Assembly: GCA_018713425.1 (NCBI GenBank)
Contig: DVOT01000137.1
Coordinates: 1-28,622, forward strand
Origin: Alectryocaccomicrobium faecavium
Lineage (GTDB): Bacteria; Bacillota; Clostridia; Christensenellales; Aristaeellaceae
DNA: 28,622 nt
Direction of reading: 5' to 3'
Shown: positions 6,149-13,958 of the stretch, piece after piece
Position numbering within the stretch: position 1 is the stretch's first letter
Layout of the letters: each line of letters opens with the position of its first letter
Made by a program: the position numbers and the translations under genes
Notes under the pieces: model-generated
Databases searched by the model: none
Seen by the model: only the letters and a program-made list of their open reading frames with translations
Told to the model about the DNA's origin: nothing

Positions 6149-7186
6149 ATGGCAGCCATGATGGACGCGCTGGTGAAAACCGCGCCTGGCAAGGGCTTGA
6201 CGCTTACAAAGGTTCCCGTGCCCACGCCGGGATACGGAGAGGTGCTCATCCGCATCCGCAAAACCGCGATTTGCGGCACGGATTTGCATATTTACAATTG
6301 GGACGCTTGGAGTCAAAAGAATATCGTGCCGCCGCTGGTGATCGGCCATGAATACGTGGGCGTGATCGAAGCGCTGGGCGAAGGTGTGGAAGGCCTTGCG
6401 CCCGGCCAGCGCGTGAGCGGCGAAGGCCACATCACCTGCGGCCATTGCCGCAATTGCCGCGGCGGCAACGCCCAATGGTGCAAATACACCAAGGGCGTGG
6501 GCGTAAACCGCGACGGCGCTTTCGCGCAATTCTTGTGCCTGCCCGCCAAGAACGTCGTGCCAATGGACGAGGATTTGCCCGAAGAAGTCGTCGCCTTCTT
6601 CGACGCCTATGGGAACGCTACGCACACCGCGCTGGAATTCGACGTGGTGGGCGAGGACGTGCTGGTCACGGGCGCGGGCCCCATCGGCATTATGGCCGCC
6701 GCCATCTGCAAAAAGAACGGCGCGCGCCAGGTCATCATCACGGACATGAACGAATACCGCCTGGAACTGGCGCGCAAAATGGGCTTGTTCGCCATCAACA
6801 TCGGCGCCAGCGACCTGGGCGAAGTGATGCGCGAACACCACATGGTGGAAGGGTTCGACGTGGGCCTGGAAATGAGCGGCAGCGATGCCGCGCTGCACCA
6901 ATTGCTCGACAATATGCGCAACGGCGGCAAAATCGCGCTGCTGGGCATCTTCGCGCGCGACGCCAAGATCGACTGGAACCAGGTGATCTTCAAGGGGCTC
7001 ACCATCCAGGGCATCTACGGCCGCAAAATGTACGAAACCTGGTACAAAATGGCGGCCATGGTGCAAAGCGGCCTGGATCTCACCCCGCTGATTACGCACC
7101 GTTTCCATTACACCGAATTTGAGAAGGGCTTTGAAGCCATGAACACGGGCAAGAGCGGCAAAGTCATTCTGTCCTGGGAGGATTGA
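6149..7186 (+). CDS. tdh: L-threonine 3-dehydrogenase
   Basis: A 345-residue zinc-dependent medium-chain dehydrogenase that oxidises L-threonine to 2-amino-3-ketobutyrate with NAD+. Catalytic-zinc ligands are Cys42 in AICGTDLH and His67-Glu68 in GHEYVG. Structural zinc is bound by Cys97, Cys100, Cys103 and Cys111. The Rossmann motif GAGPIG is at 175-180. DMNEYRLELA shortly after fits NAD preference, with an acidic residue at the end of the second beta strand. Length matches Tdh. The ATG at 6149 follows AGGGGG at a spacing of 7. It is followed after 3 bases by kbl, which uses its product, making the functional call very firm. Confidence 0.96.
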   Translation: MAAMMDALVKTAPGKGLTLTKVPVPTPGYGEVLIRIRKTAICGTDLHIYNWDAWSQKNIVPPLVIGHEYVGVIEALGEGVEGLAPGQRVSGEGHITCGHCRNCRGGNAQWCKYTKGVGVNRDGAFAQFLCLPAKNVVPMDEDLPEEVVAFFDAYGNATHTALEFDVVGEDVLVTGAGPIGIMAAAICKKNGARQVIITDMNEYRLELARKMGLFAINIGASDLGEVMREHHMVEGFDVGLEMSGSDAALHQLLDNMRNGGKIALLGIFARDAKIDWNQVIFKGLTIQGIYGRKMYETWYKMAAMVQSGLDLTPLITHRFHYTEFEKGFEAMNTGKSGKVILSWED

Positions 7187-7189
7187 GCC

Positions 7190-8371
7190 ATGAAAGAAGC
7201 GCTGCGCATTTTCGCGGATGAACTCGCGGCCATCGAGGCCGCCGGCACCAAAAAGGACGAACGCGTCATCACCACGCCCCAATCCGCGCGCATCGATACC
7301 ACGCGCGCGAAGCACGTGCTGAACCTGTGCGCGAACAACTATCTGGGCCTTTCGGACAACGCCGAGCTGATCGCCGCCGCCAAGGCCAGCTACGACCAAT
7401 GGGGCTTCGGCCTTTCCAGCGTGCGCTTCATCTGCGGCACGCAATCGATCCACAAGCAGCTGGAACAAAAGCTATCCGAGTTCTTGCGCATGGACGACGC
7501 CATCCTCTATTCCTCTTGTTTCGACGCGAACGGCGGCCTGTTCGAAACCTTGCTCGGCCCGGAGGACGCCATCCTTTCCGACGAACTAAACCACGCCTCC
7601 ATCATCGATGGCGTGCGCCTGTGCAAGGCGAAGCGCCTGCGCTACCGCAACAACGACATGGCCGACCTGCGCGAAAAGCTCCTCGAGGCGAAGGACGCCC
7701 GCATCAAGCTGATCGCCACCGACGGCGTGTTCTCCATGGACGGCTTTATCGCCAACCTGCCCGCCATTTGCGATTTGGCCGACGAATTCGGCGCGCTGGT
7801 GATGGTGGACGATAGCCACGCCGTGGGCTTTATGGGCGCGCACGGGCGCGGCACGCCGGAATACGCAGGCGTGGAAGGCCGCATCGACATTTTGACCGGC
7901 ACCTTCGGCAAGGCGCTGGGCGGCGCAAGCGGCGGTTACACGGCGGCGCGCAAGGAAATCGTCGATCTGCTGCGGCAGAAGTCCCGCCCCTATCTGTTCT
8001 CCAATACCGTGGCCCCCGCCATCTGCGCGGCCACGCTGCGCACGATCGAGCTGCTCACCGAAAGCACCGCCCTGCGCGATAAGCTGCACGAGAACACCGC
8101 CTATTTCCGCGCGCAACTGGCCAAAGAAGGATTCGACGTGCCGGAGAGCACGCATCCCATCGTGCCCGTGATGCTCTACGACGCGCACGTCGCCCAGGAG
8201 TTCGCCGCGCGCATGCTGGAAAAAGGCGTGTACGTGGTGTCCTTCAGCTATCCCGTAGTGCCCAAGGATAAGGCCCGCATCCGCACGCAGGTGAGCGCCG
8301 CGCATTCCAAGGAAGACCTGGATTTCGCCGTGCGCTGTTTCGCCGAAGTGAAAAAGGAAATGGGGATCTAA
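7190..8371 (+). CDS. kbl: Glycine C-acetyltransferase (2-amino-3-ketobutyrate CoA ligase)
   Basis: A 393-residue PLP enzyme of the alpha-oxoamine synthase family that converts 2-amino-3-ketobutyrate plus CoA to glycine and acetyl-CoA. NLCANNYLGLS (45-55) is the family's N-terminal signature. ELNHASIIDG (132-141), the VDDSHAVGFMG stretch (206-216) and GTFGKALGG (237-245) with the PLP lysine at 241 are all present. The length is close to the approximately 398 residues of the E. coli enzyme. The ribosome binding site GGGAGG lies in the last codons of tdh, so the pair is one operon for threonine breakdown or glycine supply. Confidence 0.97.
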   Translation: MKEALRIFADELAAIEAAGTKKDERVITTPQSARIDTTRAKHVLNLCANNYLGLSDNAELIAAAKASYDQWGFGLSSVRFICGTQSIHKQLEQKLSEFLRMDDAILYSSCFDANGGLFETLLGPEDAILSDELNHASIIDGVRLCKAKRLRYRNNDMADLREKLLEAKDARIKLIATDGVFSMDGFIANLPAICDLADEFGALVMVDDSHAVGFMGAHGRGTPEYAGVEGRIDILTGTFGKALGGASGGYTAARKEIVDLLRQKSRPYLFSNTVAPAICAATLRTIELLTESTALRDKLHENTAYFRAQLAKEGFDVPESTHPIVPVMLYDAHVAQEFAARMLEKGVYVVSFSYPVVPKDKARIRTQVSAAHSKEDLDFAVRCFAEVKKEMGI

Positions 8372-8404
8372 AAAAGCGCCGCCAAACTGACGCCGCCACC
8401 AAAG

Positions 8405-8434
8405 GCGTATTCCCCTCCCTCCCGCGCATATACT
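8405..8434 (+). promoter_or_regulatory. Possible sigma-E-type sporulation promoter
   Basis: GCGTATT (8405-8411) and CATATACT (8427-8434) with a 15-base gap loosely resemble mother-cell sigma-E elements. The position, about 23 bases before the SpoIVFA-like start codon, is suitable. The match is partial, and I rank it only because the downstream pair looks sporulation-related. Confidence 0.25.
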
Positions 8435-8456
8435 CTGCCGACGGGAGGGATTTTTC

Positions 8457-9185
8457 ATGCAGCAGAATCCGCGCATCAAAGTGCACACATCGATTGCGCC
8501 GTCCAACGAGGCGGTGAAAACGGACAAGAAGATACGCTGGCGCGTTCTGCCGCAGGCGCGCGGGCAGAGCGCACAGCGCAAGCGCATCGCGCGGCGGGCG
8601 CGCGCCGCGCAGCGGACCCGGACAAGGCACACGCTCTCCGAGCGCCTATTGCGCAACACGGCGGTGGCCTGCGCGCTGATCCTGGTGGCCATGGCCATCA
8701 CGAGCATCGACGCGCCTTGGAGCCAAAAGGCCGCGGACGGCATCCGGCAAGCGCTCACCATGAACGTGGAACTGGACGAGCAGATCGGCGGGTTGCAATT
8801 CGTGCAACGGCTGATGCCGGAATCGGCGCTGGTGTTCTGGAACCTGGAATCCGGCGCGCAAACGCCCGTATTGGGCGAAATTGCCCACGAATACAGCGCG
8901 CAACAGCCCTGGCGGGAATACGCCACCGAAACCGACGCGCCCGTGCGCGCCGCCATGGACGGCATCGTGGCCGCCGTGGGCGAAAACGCCAGCGGCGAAT
9001 GGACGGCCATGGTCAACCACGCGGACGGCTTGCAAACCATCTACGCCTTCATGGCGGAAGCGGACGTGCGCGTGGGCGAAGAACTGCTGGCAGGCTCCAT
9101 CCTCGGGCGTTCTTCCGGCCGGCTCTACTTTGAGGCGCGCGACAACGGGACCGCCATCGATCCCGGCGAGGTTTTGCCGCAATGA
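8457..9185 (+). CDS. SpoIVFA-like membrane protein with degenerate M23 domain
   Basis: A 242-residue protein. A long basic cytoplasmic N-terminus (about 1-63, rich in Arg and Lys) is followed by one membrane helix near 66-84 and a C-terminal lysostaphin-type (M23/LytM) domain from about 155. In that domain the usual Y-A-H-L motif reads Y-A-F-M, and no HxH pair is seen, so metal-dependent peptidase activity is unlikely. SpoIVFA, which holds the SpoIVFB protease in the engulfed forespore membrane, has this layout. The next gene is an M50 protease overlapping by 4 bases (ATGA), which strongly supports the pairing. GGGAGGG lies upstream of the ATG. Orthology by position and domain order is inferred. 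Confidence 0.72.
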   Translation: MQQNPRIKVHTSIAPSNEAVKTDKKIRWRVLPQARGQSAQRKRIARRARAAQRTRTRHTLSERLLRNTAVACALILVAMAITSIDAPWSQKAADGIRQALTMNVELDEQIGGLQFVQRLMPESALVFWNLESGAQTPVLGEIAHEYSAQQPWREYATETDAPVRAAMDGIVAAVGENASGEWTAMVNHADGLQTIYAFMAEADVRVGEELLAGSILGRSSGRLYFEARDNGTAIDPGEVLPQ

Positions 9186-10081
9186 AGTGGCAGGCGCACG
9201 GCATCGCGTTCCAAGTCCATCCGGCGCTAGTGCTGATGGGCGCCGTCGCCCTGTGGCTGGGCGAGGGCGAAACGCTGATCGCCTTTGCCCCGGCGCTGCT
9301 GCTGCACGAAGCCGCGCACCTGGCGGCGGCCCACATCCTGGGCATCCGGGTGGAGTCCATCGAACTGATGCCCTTTGGCGCGGCTGTGCGCATGGAAAAC
9401 TTGTGGCGCATCCGCGCCGGGCAACTCGCGGCCGTCGCGCTGGCCGGGCCGGCGATGAATCTGGCCATCCTGCTCTCTTGCGCCGCGCTCGCCTGGGCAC
9501 GCGTTCTGCCCGATGCCTGGGCGGTGCTGTGCATCAAGGCCAACGCCAGCATTCTGCTCTTCAACCTTCTGCCCGCCCTGCCGCTGGATGGCGGGCGGGC
9601 GCTTTTCGGGGCGCTGAACCGGCCGCGCGCCGGCGTGTGGGCGGGCCGCGCGCTGGCCTGTGCGCTCTGCGTCCTGTGCGTTGCGGGAATCGTCTGGCAA
9701 CGCCGCGTAAACCTCACCTTTCTCTTTTGCGCGGCATACCTGTTTGCTTCCGGCGAAAAGGAATTGGCACAAGCGCAAAGCGCGCCGCTCATGAGCCTTT
9801 ACAGCCGCTGGGGGGAACTTTGCCGCAAAGACGCGTTGCCCGTGCGCGCCATCGCCGTGCCGGCGGACATTTTGGCCGTGCAGGCGCTTGGCCAACTTCG
9901 CGCGCGCCGCGTGCATCTGCTGTGCGTATTCGACGCCCACATGCGCCTGCTCGGCACGCTGGATGAAGCGGCCCTGCGGCGCTGGCTGGAAGGCGACGGG
10001 CAGGCGACCGCCGCCAGCGCCCTGCGCCGCGAACGCGCGGCGCGGGACGGCGAATTTTTTTCTCCCCTTCGCACACAATAA
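9182..10081 (+). CDS. SpoIVFB-like site-2 (M50) intramembrane metalloprotease
   Basis: A 299-residue polytopic membrane protease. The zinc motif HEAAH is at 42-46 in a membrane helix, and the second motif NLLPALPLDGGR ends at 139, with the zinc-ligand aspartate at 136. The C-terminal part (about 195-270) resembles a CBS-like regulatory domain, as in SpoIVFB, which binds ATP and cleaves pro-sigma-K. Its start codon overlaps the stop of the SpoIVFA-like gene, indicating coupled translation. A housekeeping site-2 protease role is the main alternative, but such RseP-type proteins normally carry a PDZ domain, which is absent here. Confidence 0.82.
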   Translation: MKWQAHGIAFQVHPALVLMGAVALWLGEGETLIAFAPALLLHEAAHLAAAHILGIRVESIELMPFGAAVRMENLWRIRAGQLAAVALAGPAMNLAILLSCAALAWARVLPDAWAVLCIKANASILLFNLLPALPLDGGRALFGALNRPRAGVWAGRALACALCVLCVAGIVWQRRVNLTFLFCAAYLFASGEKELAQAQSAPLMSLYSRWGELCRKDALPVRAIAVPADILAVQALGQLRARRVHLLCVFDAHMRLLGTLDEAALRRWLEGDGQATAASALRRERAARDGEFFSPLRTQ

Positions 10082-10086
10082 ACCGA

Positions 10087-10115
10087 TTGCGCAAGCGGCG
10101 ATTTTCTGGTATAGT
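10087..10115 (+). promoter_or_regulatory. Promoter of the substrate-binding protein gene
   Basis: TTGCGC (10087-10092) and TATAGT (10110-10115) have a 17-base spacer. The element begins 6 bases after the SpoIVFB-like stop. Confidence 0.65.
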
Positions 10116-10136
10116 ATGCGGGGAGGTGGTCTCACT

Positions 10137-11081
10137 ATGAAAAAAGTACTGCTGTGGTTTCTCCTCGCGATCCTGTCGTTCTCCGCTTTCGGCGCGCAGG
10201 CGGAAGAGCGCGAAACCGTGGCGCTAACCGATTTTGCCCAGCGCACGGTGCAAGCGCCCCTGCATCCGCAATGCGTGGTGGCGCTGTCCGCCTCCATCGC
10301 CGAGGCATGGTTGCAGGCGGGCGGCGCTTTGCGTGGCGCGACGGAAGACGCTTTTGAACAACTGGGTTTGGCGGAGGATGTCCAAATCATCGGCACCATC
10401 AAGGAGCCCAACGCCGAAGTGGTGCTCTCGCTCGCGCCCGATCTCGTGCTAATCACCGACGATATCGCCAGCCACGCTTCGCTCATCGAAACGCTCGAAG
10501 CGGTGGGCATTGCCAGCTACGCGGTTTCGCTGGACACGCTGGAAGATTACGTGCGCGCCATGACGGATTTCACCCGCCTGACGGGCCGGGATGATTTATA
10601 CGAACAAAATGTCACGGCCGTCACCGAGGAAATCGACCAATTGCTCAGCCGCCTGCCGGAGAATGCGGCCGCGCCCACGGCGCTGTTTTTGCGCGCGTTC
10701 TCCACGGGCGTAAAGGTCAAGGCGCGCGACCACGTCGTATGCGATATTTTGGCGGACATCGGCGCGGACAACGTGGCGGCGGGCAACCCCGCGCTGGAAG
10801 AGTTGAGCCTGGAGGCCATCATCGCCGCGGATCCGCAATTCCTCTTTGTGGTTACCATGGGTTCCGATGAGGAAAAAGCGCTCGCCGCCTTCGATGCCCT
10901 GCTCGCTTCCAACCCCGCGTGGGGCACGCTCGCCGCCGTACAGGAAGGCCGAGTTTACGTGCTCCCGCGCGAATTGTTCCACTACAAGCCCAACGCCCGC
11001 TGGGCCGAAGCCTACAAATACCTGCTGGCCATCCTCTATCCGGATCTCTACGCCAGCCCGGCAAGCGATGAAGCGGCATAG
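10137..11081 (+). CDS. ABC transporter substrate-binding protein (BtuF/FecB-like)
   Basis: Protein of 314 residues with an N-terminal signal peptide (MKK, hydrophobic core to about residue 18, then AFGAQA as a plausible signal-peptidase-I site). Mature sequence shows the cluster-A helical-backbone fold used for iron siderophores, haem and cobalamin: VTLTD-like start (VALTDFAQRTVQAPLHPQ), an APDLVLI strand near 102, and VQEGRVYVLP with FHY near the end. There is no lipobox cysteine, which is unusual for a Gram-positive binding protein. The ATG at 10137 has GGGAGG upstream. It overlaps the permease start by 14 bases. The ligand is unknown. Heterodisulfide or other cofactors cannot be argued from sequence. 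Confidence 0.83.
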   Translation: MKKVLLWFLLAILSFSAFGAQAEERETVALTDFAQRTVQAPLHPQCVVALSASIAEAWLQAGGALRGATEDAFEQLGLAEDVQIIGTIKEPNAEVVLSLAPDLVLITDDIASHASLIETLEAVGIASYAVSLDTLEDYVRAMTDFTRLTGRDDLYEQNVTAVTEEIDQLLSRLPENAAAPTALFLRAFSTGVKVKARDHVVCDILADIGADNVAAGNPALEELSLEAIIAADPQFLFVVTMGSDEEKALAAFDALLASNPAWGTLAAVQEGRVYVLPRELFHYKPNARWAEAYKYLLAILYPDLYASPASDEAA

Positions 11082-12066
11082 CGCGCGCTGGTGCGCGCTG
11101 GCCGCGCTATTGGCCGCGCTGGCCGCGTGCTTTGCCATTTCGCTGTGCGCGGGCGCTTCGGGCATGAGCGCGCGGCGCGTGTGGGAATTGCTGCGCGGAA
11201 CTGCCGGGGACGCGGCCGAGGCGGGCATCCTCTTTCACATCCGCATGCCGCGCGCCTTCGCCGCCTGCCTGTGCGGCGCGGCGCTGGCCACATCGGGCTT
11301 GCTGCTGCAAACCGCGCTGGGAAACGGCCTCGCCTCGCCCGGCACCATCGGCGTGAACTCCGGCGCGGGCTTTGCCGTGGTGCTCGCGGCGGTGCTGTTT
11401 CCGCCAGCGCCGCTTTCGCGCGTGGCGGCGGCCTTTGTGGGCGCAATGCTCACCGCGCTTATGGTCTATGGCCTAGCGTGCAAAACGGGGGCTTCGCGGC
11501 TCACCATCGTCATGGCGGGGCTCGCGCTCTCCAGCCTGCTTTCCGCCGCCAGCGACGCGCTCGTGACCCTGTGGCCCGACGCGCTGCTCGACCGCTCCAC
11601 GTTTTCCATCGGCGGCTTTGGCAGCGTGACGATGGCGTCCGTACAAACCATCGCGCCCTTTATCGGCGTGGGATTGCTGGCGGCGTTTTTGCTCTCGCCC
11701 GGCCTCAATTTGCTGCTGCTGGGCGATGAAACCGCCCGCTCCCTGGGCCTCAACGCCCGCGCTTGCCGCTTTATGGCCATCGTTTGCGCGGCTCTATTGG
11801 CTGCCGCCGCGGTGAGCATTGGCGGGCTGCTCAGCTTTCTCGGCTTGCTCGCGCCCCACATGGCGCGCTTTCTGGTGGGGAACGACGCGCGCTGGCAAGT
11901 CCCTCTGAGCGCGCTGGGCGGCGCCATCCTGCTATTGGTATGCGACACGCTCGCGCGCACACTCTTCGCGCCCTATGAATTGCCCGTGGGCATCCTGCTC
12001 TCGTTTTTGGGCGTGCCGTTTTTCCTCGGCTTGCTTTTCACCCGCAAAAGGCGGGGCGAGCTGTAG
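11068..12066 (+). CDS. FecCD-family ABC transporter permease
   Basis: A 332-residue integral membrane protein of the BtuC/FecCD type that imports iron-siderophore, haem or cobalamin. The RMPRAFAACLCGAALATSGL segment (about 59-78), the SPGTIGVNSGAGF loop and the GLLAPHMARFLVG coupling region (about 259-271) are hallmark motifs. About ten hydrophobic helices are visible. The start at 11068 overlaps the binding-protein gene by 14 bases. No ATP-binding gene follows; the next gene is a DUF308 protein with its own promoter, so the complex must recruit an ATPase from elsewhere or the locus is incomplete. Confidence 0.9.
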   Translation: MKRHSARWCALAALLAALAACFAISLCAGASGMSARRVWELLRGTAGDAAEAGILFHIRMPRAFAACLCGAALATSGLLLQTALGNGLASPGTIGVNSGAGFAVVLAAVLFPPAPLSRVAAAFVGAMLTALMVYGLACKTGASRLTIVMAGLALSSLLSAASDALVTLWPDALLDRSTFSIGGFGSVTMASVQTIAPFIGVGLLAAFLLSPGLNLLLLGDETARSLGLNARACRFMAIVCAALLAAAAVSIGGLLSFLGLLAPHMARFLVGNDARWQVPLSALGGAILLLVCDTLARTLFAPYELPVGILLSFLGVPFFLGLLFTRKRRGEL

Positions 12067-12119
12067 CGCGCGTCCACCGAATGTTCATCGCGGGTTCACA
12101 GGATGCCACAACTTCGCGA

Positions 12120-12148
12120 TTGCATTGCCATGTGCTTTACGTTATACT
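12120..12148 (+). promoter_or_regulatory. Promoter of the DUF308 gene
   Basis: TTGCAT (12120-12125) and TATACT (12143-12148) are 17 bases apart, 38 bases upstream of the ATG at 12187. Confidence 0.7.
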
Positions 12149-12186
12149 ATATGCCGTAATGAATGTGACAAAACGGAGGTGCGTTT

Positions 12187-12738
12187 ATGTACTTTTTGAA
12201 AGAATCCAAAGTATCCCTCATCATCAGCGCGCTCACGTTCATCGTGCTGGGGCTGGTGCTGTGCATCTGGCCGCAAACCGCCATGAATTTCATCTGTATC
12301 GTGGCAGGCATAGCGCTGCTCATCGGCGGCGCGTGGCAAATCATCGCCTACCTGCGCGGAAAAGCTGCCGCCGGCATCGGGCCCAGCTCATTTGTGGGCG
12401 GCGTGTTCGAGGTGCTGTTCGGCCTGGTGCTGGTTCTGCGGCCACAGGTGGTGCAGGTGGCAGTGCCGCTGCTGCTGTCCGTGCTGCTGCTGGTGGACAG
12501 CATCGTGAAATTGCAGATTTCCATCGATCTCAAGCGCGCGGGCTATGGGCACTGGTGGCAATCGCTCCTTGCCAGCCTGGTCATCGGCGTCGCGGCTTTC
12601 CTCTTTATTCTGGATCCCATTTCCAGCGCCGCTTCCATCGTGATTCTCATCGGCGTGGCCTTCCTGGTAAACGGCGTTTCCGACCTGTGGATCACGCTCT
12701 ATGTCAGCCGAAAAATTCGCGACTTGCTCGAAAAATAG
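12187..12738 (+). CDS. DUF308 / HdeD-like membrane protein
   Basis: A 183-residue protein made almost entirely of hydrophobic helices (about six), with paired short helices such as ALTFIVLGLVLCIWPQTAMN and the related VFEVLFGLVLVLRPQVVQV. Such repeating helix-helix-proline units are typical of the HdeD/DUF308 family. In E. coli HdeD is linked to acid resistance; in Bacillota the role is not known. GGAGGT stands 8 bases before the ATG. It has its own promoter and a long-loop terminator, so it is probably a single-gene unit. Confidence 0.78.
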   Translation: MYFLKESKVSLIISALTFIVLGLVLCIWPQTAMNFICIVAGIALLIGGAWQIIAYLRGKAAAGIGPSSFVGGVFEVLFGLVLVLRPQVVQVAVPLLLSVLLLVDSIVKLQISIDLKRAGYGHWWQSLLASLVIGVAAFLFILDPISSAASIVILIGVAFLVNGVSDLWITLYVSRKIRDLLEK

Positions 12739-12747
12739 TTGCAATTC

Positions 12748-12795
12748 GCCGCCCGATTGCCCGCCGCAACCAAATCGTGGCAGGAATCGGGCGGC
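12748..12795 (+). terminator. Long-loop hairpin after the DUF308 gene
   Basis: GCCGCCCGATT (12748-12758) and AATCGGGCGGC (12785-12795) are exact complements, 11 bp, with a 26-base loop and a short TTTGCG tail. The stem is strong but the T-tract is poor. Confidence 0.5.
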
Positions 12796-12845
12796 TTTGC
12801 GTCGAAATACTTGGGGTAAAATCCTAAAATATCCATGAGGTCAAC

Positions 12846-13946
12846 ATGAAAGTTTTGATTTTATCCTGCAATACGGGTCAGGGACACAACGCCGCGGGCC
12901 AAGCATTGTATGATGAGTTCCAGGCGCGCGGCGTGGAATGCGCGTTTTTGGACGCGCTCTCCCTCTCGAACGACGCCATTTCCAACGCCATCAGCGGCGC
13001 TTATGTGGCGACCGTGCAAAAAGCGCCCTACCTCTTCGGCGGGCTATATAAGGTGGGCGATAAAATCAGCTCAGACCGCCATAAGTCTCCCATTTACCTC
13101 ATGAACATCGCGCAAACCGGCGCGCTAAAAGAATACATCGCCCTCCACGGCATCACCACGGTGGTCACGCCGCACCTGTTTCCCGCGGAAATGCTCACGC
13201 ACCTGCGGCGCAGGCACGCTCTCGAAGCCAAGTGTTTTTCCGTGGCCACCGACTACACCTGCATTCCCTTCTGGGAAGAAACGGAAATGGACGGCTATAT
13301 CGTGCCGCACGAAGACCTGCTCTACGAATATGTGGAGCGCGGCTTGCCGGTGGAACTGCTGCTTCCGCTGGGGATTCCCGCGTCCGAACGATTCTCCCAG
13401 CCCATGCGCACGCAGGAAGCCCGCGATCTGCTGGGCTTGCCGCAAGACCAGCCCATTTTTCTGGTGATGACCGGCAGCATGGGCTATGGCGGCGCGGCCC
13501 GCATCGCGCGGGACCTGGCCGCGCAGATGGAAAGCGCGCTCGTACTGGTGCTCGCCGGGCGCAACGCGCAACTCAAAGGCGCGATCGATTCCCTGCGCCA
13601 TCCCCGCATCCGCGCCATCGCCTTCACCGATCAGGTGCCAGCCTACATGCGCGCGGCGGATGTGGTGCTCACCAAGCCCGGCGGACTTTCCAGCACGGAA
13701 GCCGCCGTGCGCAACGTGCCGCTCGTGCTCACCGACCCCATTCCCGGCTGTGAAACCAAAAACGCAGCCTTCTTCGAATCCCACGGCATGGCGCGCCTGG
13801 CCAGGAGCGAAAACGCCGCGGCCTGCGCCATTTCCCTGGCCAAGGACGCCGTGGCCATCGAGGCTATGCTTGCCGCGCAGCGAAAGACCATCCACGCCCA
13901 TGCCGCGCGCAATAGCGTCGATTCTATCCTCGCGCGCGGGGAATAG
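12846..13946 (+). CDS. MGDG synthase / UgtP-like glycosyltransferase (GT28)
   Basis: A 366-residue glycosyltransferase that should transfer a sugar from a nucleotide donor to diacylglycerol or a related lipid at the inner membrane face. MKVLILSCNTGQGHNAAGQA is the MGDG-synthase N-terminal signature. Residues about 15-165 form that domain. The C-terminal GT-B half has VMTGSMGYGG (about 210-219), VPAYMRAADVVLTKPGGLSS (about 265-284) and the donor-binding TEAAVRNVPLVL stretch. It may make glycolipid anchors for lipoteichoic acid, or membrane glycolipids. The start has GAGGT upstream. The AlkZ-like gene follows after 12 bases, probably cotranscribed. No convincing sigma-A promoter was found immediately upstream. 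Confidence 0.87.
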   Translation: MKVLILSCNTGQGHNAAGQALYDEFQARGVECAFLDALSLSNDAISNAISGAYVATVQKAPYLFGGLYKVGDKISSDRHKSPIYLMNIAQTGALKEYIALHGITTVVTPHLFPAEMLTHLRRRHALEAKCFSVATDYTCIPFWEETEMDGYIVPHEDLLYEYVERGLPVELLLPLGIPASERFSQPMRTQEARDLLGLPQDQPIFLVMTGSMGYGGAARIARDLAAQMESALVLVLAGRNAQLKGAIDSLRHPRIRAIAFTDQVPAYMRAADVVLTKPGGLSSTEAAVRNVPLVLTDPIPGCETKNAAFFESHGMARLARSENAAACAISLAKDAVAIEAMLAAQRKTIHAHAARNSVDSILARGE

Positions 13947-13958
13947 GCGGTGCATTTT

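Noticed and set aside
5924..7468. 514-codon open frame on the minus strand opposite tdh
   Set aside because: It lies antisense to a certain gene. Long antisense frames are expected with this GC-rich third-position bias, and the product is His/Ala/Arg-rich without a recognisable domain.
7586..9040. 484-codon minus-strand frame opposite kbl and the SpoIVFA-like gene
   Set aside because: It spans two real genes and their promoter region in antisense; no domain is visible.
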